From: CAVYYW01 sp963772845
Lineage (GTDB): Bacteria; Bacillota; Bacilli; Bacillales; Sporolactobacillaceae
Assembly: GCA_963772845.1 (NCBI GenBank)
Contig: CAVYYW010000034.1
Span: 1 to 64,000, forward strand
Reading direction: 5' to 3'
Length of the DNA: 64,000 nt
Shown piece after piece: positions 16,867 through 25,914 of the stretch (its first letter is position 1; each line of letters begins with the position of its first letter). Position numbers and translations under genes: made by a program. A model generated the notes under the pieces. That model was not told where the DNA came from. It saw only the letters and a list, made by a program, of their open reading frames with translations, and made no database searches.

Positions 16867-16899
16867 AAAAAAGCTGCCGAGATGATTCTCTCGACAGCA
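16867..16899 (-). terminator. Intrinsic terminator of the LysR gene
   Basis: On the minus strand GCTGTCGAGAG and TCTCGGCAGC pair and are followed by T6, 35 bases behind the LysR stop. Confidence 0.8.
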
Positions 16900-16934
16900 T
16901 GACCGGATCATGGACCGGCTTCCATAGTGTGTGT

Positions 16935-17822
16935 TTACAGCTGATGTTGCAGTTTTGCCTTCGTATATTTAAGCCATTCTCTTGCAGCATAAGACAGGTA
17001 CATATCTTTGCGCCAAATGACAGCCAGTTCCCAGTGAATGGGCGGATCGGTGACTGTCAGAACGGAAACATTATTATTCAGGTCCTTGCAAATGCTCTCA
17101 GGCATCAGAGCAATTCCAAGTTTTGAGGCCGCCATTTTTCCGATAAAATCCCACTGTGAGCTTTCGGAAATAATAGTGGGGTGGAATCCTGCACTGGCAC
17201 AAGAAGAAATGATTCGGCTGTGGAGAGCAAAATCTTCATTAAATAGAATGAAATTTTCATCCCTCAGATCTTCCAGCTTTACTTCTTTTTGTCCTGACAG
17301 GCGGTGAGAGGAAGAAACAACCAGCTTGATTTCCTCTTTTTCAAAGGAAAAATAATCGAAAATTTTTTCGTTTACCGGCAGAACGACCACGCCTGTATCA
17401 AGGTCTCCCTTGCTGATTTCTTCTTCAATTCTTTTAGCTCCATATTCAAATAACTGAATGGATATATCCGGGTATTCATCATGAAACCCACCAATAATGT
17501 CTGGGAAATAAAGAGATCCGATCATTGGGGGCAATCCAATGTGAATGTTCCCTTTTTTTAAGTCAGTCAAATTTTCCAGTTGAAATTCAAGGTCCTTAAA
17601 GGCCTTATCTATGACTTTAGCTTGTTCAAAAATCACTTCACCTGCATCGGTTAATTCAACACGCTTGCTTGTTCGGGCAAAAAGTGAAACACCAAGCTCA
17701 TTCTCCAGGTTCCGGATCATTTTGCTGATCGTCGGCTGTGTCACATATAAATGTTCAGCGGCTTTGCTGAAGCTCTTCAACCGGCTGACTTCGATAAAAT
17801 ATTGTAAATGCTTAATGTCCAT
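16935..17822 (-). CDS. LysR-family transcription regulator
   Basis: A 295-residue regulator. Residues 1-60 are the winged helix-turn-helix (FSKAAEHLYVTQPTISKMIRNLE); 90-295 form the periplasmic-binding-like effector domain. The sequence resembles the CidR/YwbI branch. ATG 17822 with CAGGTG upstream is chosen over an in-frame GTG at 17831 that lies in the RBS. It is divergent from the DHA2 exporter at 18026, and regulators of this type often control the divergent gene; there is also a TetR gene next to that exporter, so which one acts is open. Confidence 0.88.
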   Translation of the reverse strand: MDIKHLQYFIEVSRLKSFSKAAEHLYVTQPTISKMIRNLENELGVSLFARTSKRVELTDAGEVIFEQAKVIDKAFKDLEFQLENLTDLKKGNIHIGLPPMIGSLYFPDIIGGFHDEYPDISIQLFEYGAKRIEEEISKGDLDTGVVVLPVNEKIFDYFSFEKEEIKLVVSSSHRLSGQKEVKLEDLRDENFILFNEDFALHSRIISSCASAGFHPTIISESSQWDFIGKMAASKLGIALMPESICKDLNNNVSVLTVTDPPIHWELAVIWRKDMYLSYAAREWLKYTKAKLQHQL

Positions 17823-17938
17823 TTTTTTCACCTGCTTATCCTTACACTCACCTTAAATTAAAAACTTATTCCGGCAAAGTGTAAAGGATTTTCACCCTCA
17901 TCACTAGAAAGTAGCTATATTTTTGGTGCAATAAAATA

Positions 17939-17967
17939 TTGACAGTTAATATCATTTTAAATATACT
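17939..17967 (+). promoter_or_regulatory. Strong sigma-A promoter of the DHA2 exporter
   Basis: TTGACA at 17939-17944, a 17-base spacer and TATACT at 17962-17967. The start codon lies about 58 bases downstream. It is in the 203-base divergent region shared with the LysR gene. Confidence 0.75.
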
Positions 17968-18025
17968 TTCAATAAATAGTTAAATTCAAATGAATGTTAA
18001 TTTTATATTTTAAGGGGGTTTTGAT

Positions 18026-19534
18026 TTGATCAATCAACAGAATCGAAAATGGTGGGTACTTGGAGCGCTTTCTTTTGGGTTACTGGCAGTTGGACTTGAT
18101 ATGACAGTGCTTAACGTGGCACTTCCGACTTTAGCTCTCTCGTTAAATGCCTCCACGAGCGAGCTTCAGTGGTTTGCGGATGCTTATAATTTGGTGCTGG
18201 CAGCCTTCTTATTACCTGCAGGCATGCTGGGTGACAGGCTGGGACGGAAAAAGATGTTGCTGCTGGCATTAGGTTTATTTGGTGCTGCTTCAATCGGGTG
18301 TGCTTATTCAAATTCACCTGAGACGCTTATTGTTATGCGAGCCATCCTCGGACTTGGTGCAGCGTTTCTGATTCCTCTTTCTATGTCGATCTTGCCTGTA
18401 CTCTTCTCAGGAGAGGAGCGAACAAAAGCCATGATGATTTGGGCAACCGCAAATATGCTCGGCATTCCTCTCGGTCCCATTATTGGCGGATGGCTGCTGA
18501 AAAATTATGAATGGGGCTCCGTTTTCTGGCTGAATATCCCGTTTGTCGCTGTGGCAATCATTGCGGTTTCTGTGCTCATGCCGGAATCAAAGAGTGCTGC
18601 TCCTTTAAGAATCGATTTGATAGGTATGTTAACGTCGAGCATTGGCTTAGTGGCGTTGACTTATGGCGTGATCAGAGCGGGTGAAAAGGGCTGGGAGAAC
18701 GCGAGTGTATTATCAACTATTATTTTGGGTGTTGTGATCCTTGCAGGATTTATTTTGTGGCAGAAGTATACGAAACATCCGCTCATAGACTTACAGTTAT
18801 TTCATTCTGCAAGCTTTACATGGGGATCAATCCTTGCGACCTTTGTTTCCTTTGCTGTCTTTGGGCTGCTGTTTGCCATTCCTCAATATTTCCAGGCGGT
18901 GGAAGGAGCCGATACGTTTAGTACAGGACTTAGGCTGCTTCCTTTAATCGGCGGGTTGATTGTGGGAGCAAAGTTTGCAGATAAATTGATTAGTGGAATA
19001 GGTGCAAAAAAAGTGACAGCTTTAGGATTTGCACTGCTTGCTCTTGGACTCGGAATAGGGGCGTTAACAGATATAGACACCACTTACGGTTTTACTTGTG
19101 TGTGGATTGTTCTGACTGGAGCGGGGATGGGATTTTCACTTCCCACCTCAATGGATGCGGCTCTTGGGGAGCTTTCCGCAGAAAGAAGCGGCGTTGGCTC
19201 GGCCCTGATTATGGCCATGCGCCAGGTTGGCGGAGCAATTGGTATTGCTCTTCTTGGAACAGCGCTCAATTCTAGCTATCGTTCACAATTAAATACTGAA
19301 GGTCTTCCAGATAAGGTGGCTCAAGCCGTTAAACAAAGTGCATCTTCAGGAGCATCGGTTGCAGAACAACTCCACCTTCCTGCCCTGCTCTCTTCTGTTC
19401 GTCAGTCTTTTGTTTATGGAATGGGCAGCATGCTCTTGGTGTGCACCGGGATCGCTGTTCTTGGCTTGCTTCTGACTTTCATATTCCTTCCGAATAAGAA
19501 AGCATCCGAAGAAAGTAAGGAACACTTGGCATGA
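18026..19534 (+). CDS. MFS drug exporter, DHA2 (14-helix) family
   Basis: A 502-residue integral membrane protein with about 14 helices. Motif LDMTVLNVALPTL near the N-terminus and GDRLGRKKMLLL in loop 2-3 are DHA2 signatures; PLGPIIGGWL is motif C of antiporters. It likely exports drugs or other toxic compounds by proton antiport, like QacA/SmvA types. TTG start at 18026 with AAGGGGG seven bases upstream. A TetR gene follows 67 bases later in the same direction. Confidence 0.92.
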   Translation: MINQQNRKWWVLGALSFGLLAVGLDMTVLNVALPTLALSLNASTSELQWFADAYNLVLAAFLLPAGMLGDRLGRKKMLLLALGLFGAASIGCAYSNSPETLIVMRAILGLGAAFLIPLSMSILPVLFSGEERTKAMMIWATANMLGIPLGPIIGGWLLKNYEWGSVFWLNIPFVAVAIIAVSVLMPESKSAAPLRIDLIGMLTSSIGLVALTYGVIRAGEKGWENASVLSTIILGVVILAGFILWQKYTKHPLIDLQLFHSASFTWGSILATFVSFAVFGLLFAIPQYFQAVEGADTFSTGLRLLPLIGGLIVGAKFADKLISGIGAKKVTALGFALLALGLGIGALTDIDTTYGFTCVWIVLTGAGMGFSLPTSMDAALGELSAERSGVGSALIMAMRQVGGAIGIALLGTALNSSYRSQLNTEGLPDKVAQAVKQSASSGASVAEQLHLPALLSSVRQSFVYGMGSMLLVCTGIAVLGLLLTFIFLPNKKASEESKEHLA

Positions 19535-19601
19535 TTCTTGTTAACCTCAAGGTAAAACTGTAAAATAGAATTAAATCTGAACTAAAAACGGAGGTGGGAC
19601 A

Positions 19602-20201
19602 TTGTCTTCAGAAGAGCAAGCGAGACCTGGCCTTCGCGAGCGGAAAAAAGCAAAAACGAGAGCAGCCATTCAACAAAATGCTTTAAGATTGTTTCGCCAA
19701 AAGGGCTATTCCGATACAACTGTGGAAGAAATTGCTGAAGCGGCAGAAATTTCTCCCAGTACTTTTTTTAGATACTTTCCATCAAAAGAATCTGTTGTTC
19801 TCGAGGACGATTATGATCCATTACTGATTGAATCGTTTAAAAAGCAGCCCGCGGATTTGCAGCCTATTCAGGCCCTGCGTGCAGCTGTCAAAGAAGGACT
19901 TTCAACTCTTTCTCAGGAAGAAAGACAGGGTGTTCAAGAGCGAATGACAATAATCATGTCGATTCCAGAACTGAGAGCCGCTTCATTAAACCAGATTACA
20001 AGTAATATTCATATGATTGCTACGTTAGCAGCAGAACGGACAGGGCGCGAAAGTACCGACATTAAGGTTCTTGCGTTTGCCGGAGCCGTAATTGGTGCCA
20101 TCATTTCGATTCAGTTTTACTGGGTTCAAAATCCCGAAGCGGACATCTTATCTACGATTGATGAAGCGCTGGAAAGCGTAGAAAAAGGATTCTCTTTGTA
20201 A
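19602..20201 (+). CDS. TetR-family transcription regulator
   Basis: A 199-residue regulator with an N-terminal TetR helix-turn-helix (TTVEEIAEAAEISPSTFFRYF, about 42-62) and an all-helical ligand domain. TTG start with GGAGGTGG upstream. It follows the exporter in one transcript, so local feedback control of the pump is the likely job. A clear terminator closes the pair. Confidence 0.9.
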   Translation: MSSEEQARPGLRERKKAKTRAAIQQNALRLFRQKGYSDTTVEEIAEAAEISPSTFFRYFPSKESVVLEDDYDPLLIESFKKQPADLQPIQALRAAVKEGLSTLSQEERQGVQERMTIIMSIPELRAASLNQITSNIHMIATLAAERTGRESTDIKVLAFAGAVIGAIISIQFYWVQNPEADILSTIDEALESVEKGFSL

Positions 20202-20216
20202 AAGGCAAATTAAGGA

Positions 20217-20249
20217 AATCAGGCAGAAAGATTTTGCCTGATTTTTTTA
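20217..20249 (+). terminator. Intrinsic terminator of the exporter-tetR operon
   Basis: AATCAGGCA / TGCCTGATT with an 8-base loop and T7. Confidence 0.85.
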
Positions 20250-20370
20250 TTTTATCCAAGCTAAGGTAAAAAACAAATAAAAATTATTGGAATTTTCATT
20301 AAACTATAAAGGGATATCGTGTACAAGCGGAGAATAGTGTGCTAACTAAGGAAAAGGATGGAGTGACGCG

Positions 20371-21915
20371 ATGAAACCGACTCTCAAAAGCATGTTTGAA
20401 CAAACTGCAGCTAAATTTGCCGATAAAGAAGGACTCTATGATGTAAGGTTAGGGAAGAGATGGACATATAGTGAATGGAACAAAGACGTAAACAGACTTT
20501 CGAATGCACTGGCGTCATCAGGTGTTGAAAAAGGTGACAGGGTTACCACAATCTTATACAACACAGCAGAGTTTGCGACTGCTCTTTTTGCCTGTGCCAA
20601 GCTTGGCGCCGTTTTTAATCCGGTCAATTTCCGTCTTACTGAAAAGGAAATAGCCTTTATTCTTCAGGATGCCTCCCCAAAAGTTGTCTTAATTGAGAAG
20701 GCTACGGAGGCTCAAACAGCAGTAGCAGCAGAACGCTTTACAGAAATGCAGTTCTGGTCTGTTGACCCTCATCCCTTCTTTAAAAATTATCATGAGGAGA
20801 TGTCGCTTGCACCTGACTCGCCACCAGTGAATCAGGTGACCGAAGATGATTTGTATGCCGTTATGTACACCTCTGGGACAACCGGTCTCCCAAAAGGGGT
20901 GACGCACTCTCATCGTGACATGATGGATCAAAGTCTTATTTTGGCAGCGAGCATGCAAATAACGGAAAAAGACCGAGGACTTACTGTTGCTCCAATGTTT
21001 CACTGTGCAGAGCTTCATTGTGCCTTACTGCCCCGCATTCTTATGGGGGCTTCGAACGTCATAATGCACCATTTTGACGTTCAGCAATTCCTTACTACGG
21101 TTAAAGAAGAGAGAATTACGACATTTTTTGCTGCGCCAACTATGCTGAATATGGTCCTTCAGGCCGATCTTAAGGAAACAGATTTTTCTTCATTAACTAA
21201 AGCCTTATATGGCGGTGCAGCAATGGCGCCAGCCCTTGTTAATAAAGTGTCTGAGGCTTTCCAGATTGATTTATTTCAAGCATACGGGATGACGGAAATG
21301 GGTCCTGGTATTACTTTGCTGATGCCAGATGAACAGCTAGGAAAAGCAGGTTCAGCGGGTAGACCGCTTTTGAATCATGAAGTACGTGTGGTAAAGACGA
21401 ATGAGGATGGTCCTACGGATCCTGAAAATATCTGTAATCCGGGCGAGCGAGGGGAAATTATCGTGCGTGGCCCTTCGATGATGAAAAACTATTTCAACAG
21501 GCCAGATGCAACGGCTGAAGCTCTGCATAAAGGATGGTACCATTCTGGAGATATCGGCAGTTTTGATAAAGAAGGGTTCTTATGGGTCAGTGACCGATTG
21601 AAGGATATGATCGTATCAGGGGGAGAAAATATTTATTCGAGAGAAGTTGAAGATGTGCTGTTTGATCATCCAGGGGTTATGGACGCTGCTGTTGTGGGGG
21701 AACCTGATGAGCTATGGGGAGAGCGGGTAGTAGCTTTTATTGTCGCTAAAGATCCTGGACTTACAGCAGAAGCTCTCGATGAATTTTGTCAACAAAATAA
21801 CAGGCTTGCGAGGTATAAGCGCCCGAGAAGGTACGAATTTAAAAAGGAACTTCCGAGAAATGCGAGCGGAAAGCTTCAAAAATTCAAGCTCCGTGAGCAG
21901 TTTGCAAACCGTTAA
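20371..21915 (+). CDS. Acyl-CoA synthetase (AMP-forming), medium/long-chain type
   Basis: A 514-residue cytosolic ANL-family ligase. YTSGTTGLPKG is the P-loop motif, YGMTEMG the A5 motif, YHSGDIG the A7 motif, and the C-terminal lysine is in PRNASGKLQKF. It activates a carboxylic acid with ATP to an adenylate, then to acyl-CoA. The sequence plan fits fatty acid ligases (YhfL/LcfB-like), but the chain length cannot be told. RBS GGAGTG. It is monocistronic with its own terminator. Confidence 0.9.
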   Translation: MKPTLKSMFEQTAAKFADKEGLYDVRLGKRWTYSEWNKDVNRLSNALASSGVEKGDRVTTILYNTAEFATALFACAKLGAVFNPVNFRLTEKEIAFILQDASPKVVLIEKATEAQTAVAAERFTEMQFWSVDPHPFFKNYHEEMSLAPDSPPVNQVTEDDLYAVMYTSGTTGLPKGVTHSHRDMMDQSLILAASMQITEKDRGLTVAPMFHCAELHCALLPRILMGASNVIMHHFDVQQFLTTVKEERITTFFAAPTMLNMVLQADLKETDFSSLTKALYGGAAMAPALVNKVSEAFQIDLFQAYGMTEMGPGITLLMPDEQLGKAGSAGRPLLNHEVRVVKTNEDGPTDPENICNPGERGEIIVRGPSMMKNYFNRPDATAEALHKGWYHSGDIGSFDKEGFLWVSDRLKDMIVSGGENIYSREVEDVLFDHPGVMDAAVVGEPDELWGERVVAFIVAKDPGLTAEALDEFCQQNNRLARYKRPRRYEFKKELPRNASGKLQKFKLREQFANR

Positions 21916-21968
21916 GCAAGTGTTTCTTAATCTGAACGTTCACTGAAAACAAATGTGTAGCCAAGTCC

Positions 21969-22012
21969 AAGTGCTCTCCCGGCTGTTAAGCCAGGTGAGC
22001 GCTTGTTTTTTT
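21969..22012 (+). terminator. Intrinsic terminator of the acyl-CoA ligase
   Basis: AAGTGCTC..CCCGGC / GCC..AGGTGAGCGCTT with a 6-base loop, followed by T7 after one G. Confidence 0.75.
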
Positions 22013-22030
22013 ACTTCTTAAAAAAAACCT

Positions 22031-22047
22031 TGTAAGATTATCTGACA
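22031..22047 (+). promoter_or_regulatory. TnrA/GlnR box
   Basis: TGTAAGATTATCTGACA matches the TGTNAN7TNACA consensus at every fixed base. Its centre is about 48 bases upstream of the start predicted from the next promoter, the position from which TnrA activates nrgAB in B. subtilis. Confidence 0.85.
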
Positions 22048-22053
22048 AGAAGA

Positions 22054-22081
22054 TTGTTAATAAACAGAAATTTAAGATAAT
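22054..22081 (+). promoter_or_regulatory. Promoter of tnrA-amtB
   Basis: TTGTTA at 22054-22059, 16-base spacer, GATAAT at 22076-22081. The weak -35 is as expected for an activated promoter with a TnrA box just upstream. Confidence 0.6.
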
Positions 22082-22124
22082 AATACATAAGCGGTTTTAA
22101 CCGTGCGCAAATCGGGAGGCTATT

Positions 22125-22427
22125 ATGTCATTGTATAAAGAAAAAAAAGTTATGACCATAGGAATGGTAAGCGAGCTTACCGGTTTGTCTGGAAGACAAA
22201 TCCGATACTATGAAGAACAGCAGCTGATCTTTCCCGACCGCACGGAAAAGGGTACAAGAAAGTATTCGTTTTCTGATGTAGAAAAACTTGCTGATATCGC
22301 AGAAAAAAGAGAGGAAGGCGTTCAGACACGCGAGATTCGTAAAGATCTGAAACGGCAGAGCAATGATGACATCCGGAAAAAAATGCTTCGCGGCCAGCTT
22401 AATGCGCAATTTCATTTGAGGAAATAG
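22125..22427 (+). CDS. tnrA: Nitrogen regulator TnrA
   Basis: A 100-residue MerR-family regulator. The N-terminal winged helix (IGMVSELTGLSGRQIRYYEE) and KGTRKYSF are TnrA/GlnR signatures. The short C-terminus, ending RKKMLRGQLNAQFHLRK, matches the TnrA tail that binds feedback-inhibited glutamine synthetase and is unlike the GlnR tail. TnrA activates nitrogen-scavenging genes when nitrogen is limiting. A perfect TnrA box precedes it, so it should be autoregulated. It is followed 48 bases later by the ammonium transporter. Confidence 0.92.
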   Translation: MSLYKEKKVMTIGMVSELTGLSGRQIRYYEEQQLIFPDRTEKGTRKYSFSDVEKLADIAEKREEGVQTREIRKDLKRQSNDDIRKKMLRGQLNAQFHLRK

Positions 22428-22475
22428 CTGCGAATGACTTATTTAAGAAAAATGCTTCAATAGGGAGAGGATACA

Positions 22476-23849
22476 ATGAAAGAAATAGCTTCTATGCTTG
22501 ATTCATTATGGGTTCTTATTGCAGCAGTCCTTGTCATTGGTATGCAGGCTGGTTTTGCCCTGCTTGAGGCAGGTTCAACCCGGATGAAGAACGCGGGACA
22601 TGTAGCCGGGAAACAAATTCTCAGCTTCGCCATTGCTTCCATTGCATTTTGGGCATTTGGCTTTGCAATAACGTTTGGGAGCGGCAATCACTTTATGGGC
22701 ATGCATGGGTGGTTTTTAAATGGATCGCCAAGCAAGGTATTTGGCTCACTTTCATGGGCAGATGTGCCGATTTCGCTAAAGTTTCTGTTCCAGCTTTCCT
22801 TTGCAGGTGTTTCGCTTGCCATTGCCTGGGGAGGTTTTGCAGAACGAGGGAAATTATCCGTCTATTTTATTTTTGGAGCACTCTTTACTATTATAATCTA
22901 CCCCGTGATCGGTCATTGGGTCTGGGGCGGGGGATGGCTCGGCGCAATTGGCATGCAGGATTTCGCCGGATCCACGGTTGTCCATCTGCAGGGAGCTATT
23001 GCGGCGTTAATTGCGACATTGCTCCTTGGACCAAGAATCGGAAAGTTTAATAAAGACAGAACGCCTAATCTTATCCCGGGTCATAACCTCGTTTATACGG
23101 TCCTTGGCGGTCTGATGCTCTGGATTGGATGGTTCGGATTCAATGCTGGCAGCACAATGGGCACGGCAGGCGGGTTCTTTGGCTATGTGGCATTAACAAC
23201 AAATTTAGCGGCTGCAGCGGGAGCCATTGCAGCGGTTATCACTGCGAAGCTTTTAGTTGGAAACATGGATGTTGCGGCCATGGTAAACGGTGTTCTTGCG
23301 GCGCTTGTGGCAATCACCGCTGCCTGTGCCTTTGTTGAGCCGTGGGCGGCTGTTGTGATCGGAGCAGCAGCCGGATCCATCACTTTTTTCACATCCGTTT
23401 ATTTCGAGAAGAAAGGATTGGATGACCCCATCCATGCTTTTTCCGTACACGGAATTGCCGGAATCATCGGCACACTATCCACTGGCTTTTTTGCATCGCC
23501 GCGGCTTGTAGCCATCACAGGTGTTGGGAAGCCAGGATTATTCTACGGCGGAGGTTTTCATCAACTGGGTGTACAGCTGCTCGGCGTTACGGGAGCTGCT
23601 CTGTATGTCGCTGCTGTATCCTTTGGGATTCTCTTTTTGCTTAAAAAATCTGTCGGTATCCGTGTCACACGTGATCAAGAGCTTTCTGGCCTTGACCTGA
23701 GTGAGCACGGCTCCTATGGATATCCGGAACAATTAAAAGTTGTGAAGACAGAAACAGTCAGAAAAGTATCGTTTAAAAGCGAAACCGGGTCACTGAATCA
23801 TGCGGAAAGAACATCAAGCAGTAAAAGAAGTGTCAATCAGGCAGAATAA
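22476..23849 (+). CDS. nrgA: Ammonium transporter (AmtB/NrgA)
   Basis: A 457-residue membrane protein with about 11 helices. FALLEAGSTRMKN, the DFAGSTVVHLQGA signature and the conserved pore histidines (HxxG in AFSVHGIAG) are clear. It conducts ammonium into the cell. The C-terminus after about residue 405 has roughly 50 extra, polar, Ser/Lys-rich residues, longer than the B. subtilis protein. No glnK/nrgB (PII) gene follows, unlike the usual operon. It is co-transcribed with tnrA and ends in a strong terminator. Confidence 0.95.
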   Translation: MKEIASMLDSLWVLIAAVLVIGMQAGFALLEAGSTRMKNAGHVAGKQILSFAIASIAFWAFGFAITFGSGNHFMGMHGWFLNGSPSKVFGSLSWADVPISLKFLFQLSFAGVSLAIAWGGFAERGKLSVYFIFGALFTIIIYPVIGHWVWGGGWLGAIGMQDFAGSTVVHLQGAIAALIATLLLGPRIGKFNKDRTPNLIPGHNLVYTVLGGLMLWIGWFGFNAGSTMGTAGGFFGYVALTTNLAAAAGAIAAVITAKLLVGNMDVAAMVNGVLAALVAITAACAFVEPWAAVVIGAAAGSITFFTSVYFEKKGLDDPIHAFSVHGIAGIIGTLSTGFFASPRLVAITGVGKPGLFYGGGFHQLGVQLLGVTGAALYVAAVSFGILFLLKKSVGIRVTRDQELSGLDLSEHGSYGYPEQLKVVKTETVRKVSFKSETGSLNHAERTSSSKRSVNQAE

Positions 23850-23936
23850 AGTACAAGGCACCAAACACGGCTTAACCGTTCAATAGTTTAGAAGATCTTA
23901 ACCGATAGATGAGTCAGCTTAAACGCCTCATTTAAG

Positions 23937-23988
23937 ACAGCGTGTCGATATGTTCTCAAAAGAGAATCGTGTCGGCACGCTGTTTTTT
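23937..23988 (+). terminator. Long intrinsic terminator of tnrA-nrgA
   Basis: ACAGCGTGTCGATATGTTCTC pairs with GAGAATCGTGTCGGCACGCTGT around an AAAA loop, followed by T6. Confidence 0.85.
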
Positions 23989-24055
23989 GAGGTTATTACC
24001 TTTGGAACAAACGCTGATGTAGCCGCTGAAAAAGTTCCTCAGCGACATCGTGGCT

Positions 24056-24900
24056 GTTGATTTCCGTTTCAAGCACTCGCTTTCCGTGGGCAACGCTTCA
24101 GCCTCCTTGGAAGAAAAACACTTCCAGCGGGGGTCTTCAGCTGTTGCTTTTCCCACTGGAGTCTCGTGCCCTCAACTCCAATCATCCAAAATGTGAATGT
24201 GAGCTGTCCTCATTTTCCTTGCCAAGGAAAATGAGTTAGATTTTCAGTGGCCATCGCTAAACCTAAAGGAGTCTCGGGTATTCCTTTCTTTCAATAATCA
24301 TGTGCATTCTAAAGGAGTCTCGCATCTTTCGCTTCAATCAACGTGTTTGTTGCGGAATCACTTGGAAAAAAACTCTAAGTGTACTTTTTCAGTGGTCTCC
24401 CGCTGATTCCGCAAGACTTGGAACAGCCTCCTTTAATCCCCACCGCACGAAGAAAATGCGATGCAATACCAATACATGGAAAGGGAAATTACCCTCGCTT
24501 CTGTTGGGTCTCGCTTGGAACGCTGTTGATGCCACTGAAAAAGTCTCCAGATGTCGTGGTGGTTGTTGATTTCCGCTCTAGCTGCTCGCTTTCCACGGGC
24601 ACGGCCTCAGCTAACTTTGGCGTGGTCCTTTATACGCCAAAGTGGATCTTCGGACGCGTGCTAGTCCCGTGGGAGTCTCGCACCTTTCGCTTCAATCAAG
24701 GTGTTTGTTGCTTAATCACGTGAAAAAAACACTAAGTGTACTTTTTCAGTGGTCTCCCGCTAATTCCGCTGGCCTTGAAGTAACTTCTATGATTTCACTA
24801 CTTACGAAGAAAATACAGACGCATTTTCTTCTTGCCCTTCACCTCAATCAGCAAAATGTGAAGTTATGCTGTCTTCATATTCCTTAACCCTGAAAAAGTC
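24056..24900. repeat. Cluster of dispersed repeat modules
   Basis: 24056-24185 is the CACTCGCTTTCCGTGGGCAA subtype. 24270-24460 holds GGAGTCTCG modules, CGCTTCAATCAACGTGTTTG and a CTTGGAACAGCCTCCTTTAA..CACCGCACGAAGAAAATGC tail. 24566-24710 is the GTTGATTTCCGCTCTAGCTG module with CTTTGGCG / CGCCAAAG, and its tail repeats at 24715-24830. CTTTTTCAGTGGTCTCCCGC occurs twice (24386, 24742), which shows duplication inside the cluster. Frames across it are not credible genes. Confidence 0.8.
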
Positions 24901-25379
24901 CACTATTTTTAAATATAGCAACTGCTCGCTTTCCACGTGCGAACCGTTTTTCTCACTCTCATAAAGTACATTTCCGTTTCTTTTGCCTGATTATCCGAGC
25001 CTTAGTTGGTTGAAGAATTAAGCGGAAGTTTTTCCGTCTATTTATCAGAATGAATGCTTAGTTATGGTTGCCAGCTCTAAGATCTCTTCAACTTCTACAG
25101 TGGACAAAAAGCGTCCTCCTCAGAACCCCCCAGGTCACAAGAGCTGTTGCCACGGATGAGTGTCCAAGCCACCAGTTGCGGGGAATCTAGGCAGCTCAAT
25201 ATCCCGAAGGCGACAAGAAAAGTCTGATTTTCATATTTGCCAACTATAGTGAAGTGACCCTTTGGATTTGTGAGGGCGTATCAGCGGGGCAACTGAAAAA
25301 CTTCTATATAAGCTGGTCAAGACTTAAGATTTAATCATAGAATTGCTAAATCTGCTGGAGTTCCAATAGTTAAGATGTC
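24901..25379. other. Intergenic stretch, no supported gene
   Basis: Between two repeat clusters. Apart from a short repeat echo at 24920-24950 (ACTGCTCGCTTTCCACGTGC), I see no open frame with a ribosome binding site, no RNA gene and no terminator. Confidence 0.4.
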
Positions 25380-25565
25380 TTTGCCACTATGGACGAGCTG
25401 TCAGAAAGTTCGAGACGCCTGCGGAATCAGCGTGACAAGGCGAGACCCCACAGCGCAACAATTGCTAAATGAGCGAGGAGGCTCGCGGTCCGCCCGCGGC
25501 AAGCGAGAACTTTCCAAAGCTCGGCCGGTAAGGGCAAAAAGCGACTTTTTCAGTGGCCGTGCCCA
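25380..25565 (-). repeat. Dispersed repeat in reverse orientation
   Basis: Read on the minus strand it carries the CTTTGGAAAGTTCTCGCTTG CCGCGGGCGGACCGCGAGCC order seen at 3826 and 55130, and an end equivalent to the GGTCTCGCC/CTTGTCACGC part. It is the only clearly inverted copy and lies just before the polysaccharide locus promoter. Confidence 0.7.
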
Positions 25566-25762
25566 TGCCATGGAAAGCGAGTGGCAGAAACGGAAGACAA
25601 CAGCCGATCCCGAGCTCCATTACCACATATTTAATAGAGAGAAAGAGTAACAACATTCAAGGTCATCGCTTTATACATAACCTCCAAATATTTTTAAACC
25701 TTCATCAGAATCCACGGTTTTTCAACATAAATATCATCCAAAAATCCTTCTGCACCGCGGAA

Positions 25763-25837
25763 TTAATATTAGATTAATAATTCTTAACACTAACCTTGAG
25801 GAAAATTAACGGTGGTTTAACAAACCGGTATGATAAT
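25763..25837 (+). promoter_or_regulatory. PhoP box array and promoter of the tua-like operon
   Basis: TTAACA (25784), CTTGAG (25795), TTAACG (25806) and TTAACA (25817) follow each other at exactly 11-base steps, the TT(A/T/C)ACA-N5 pattern bound by PhoP. TTAATA at 25763 and 25774 extends the series upstream. A -10 like element TATGAT lies at 25829-25834, and no good -35 is present, as in PhoP-activated promoters. The B. subtilis tuaA-H operon is a Pho regulon member, which supports the reading. Confidence 0.7.
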
Positions 25838-25914
25838 GAACTTATATTCAAACCAAAGCTGTAACGATTCCAATATTGATCCACCCATTCTGAAGAACTA
25901 TAGGAGTGAAAAAA

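Noticed and set aside
24300..24887. Overlapping frames in the repeat cluster
   Set aside because: They shift frame among repeat copies, as expected for non-coding repeats.
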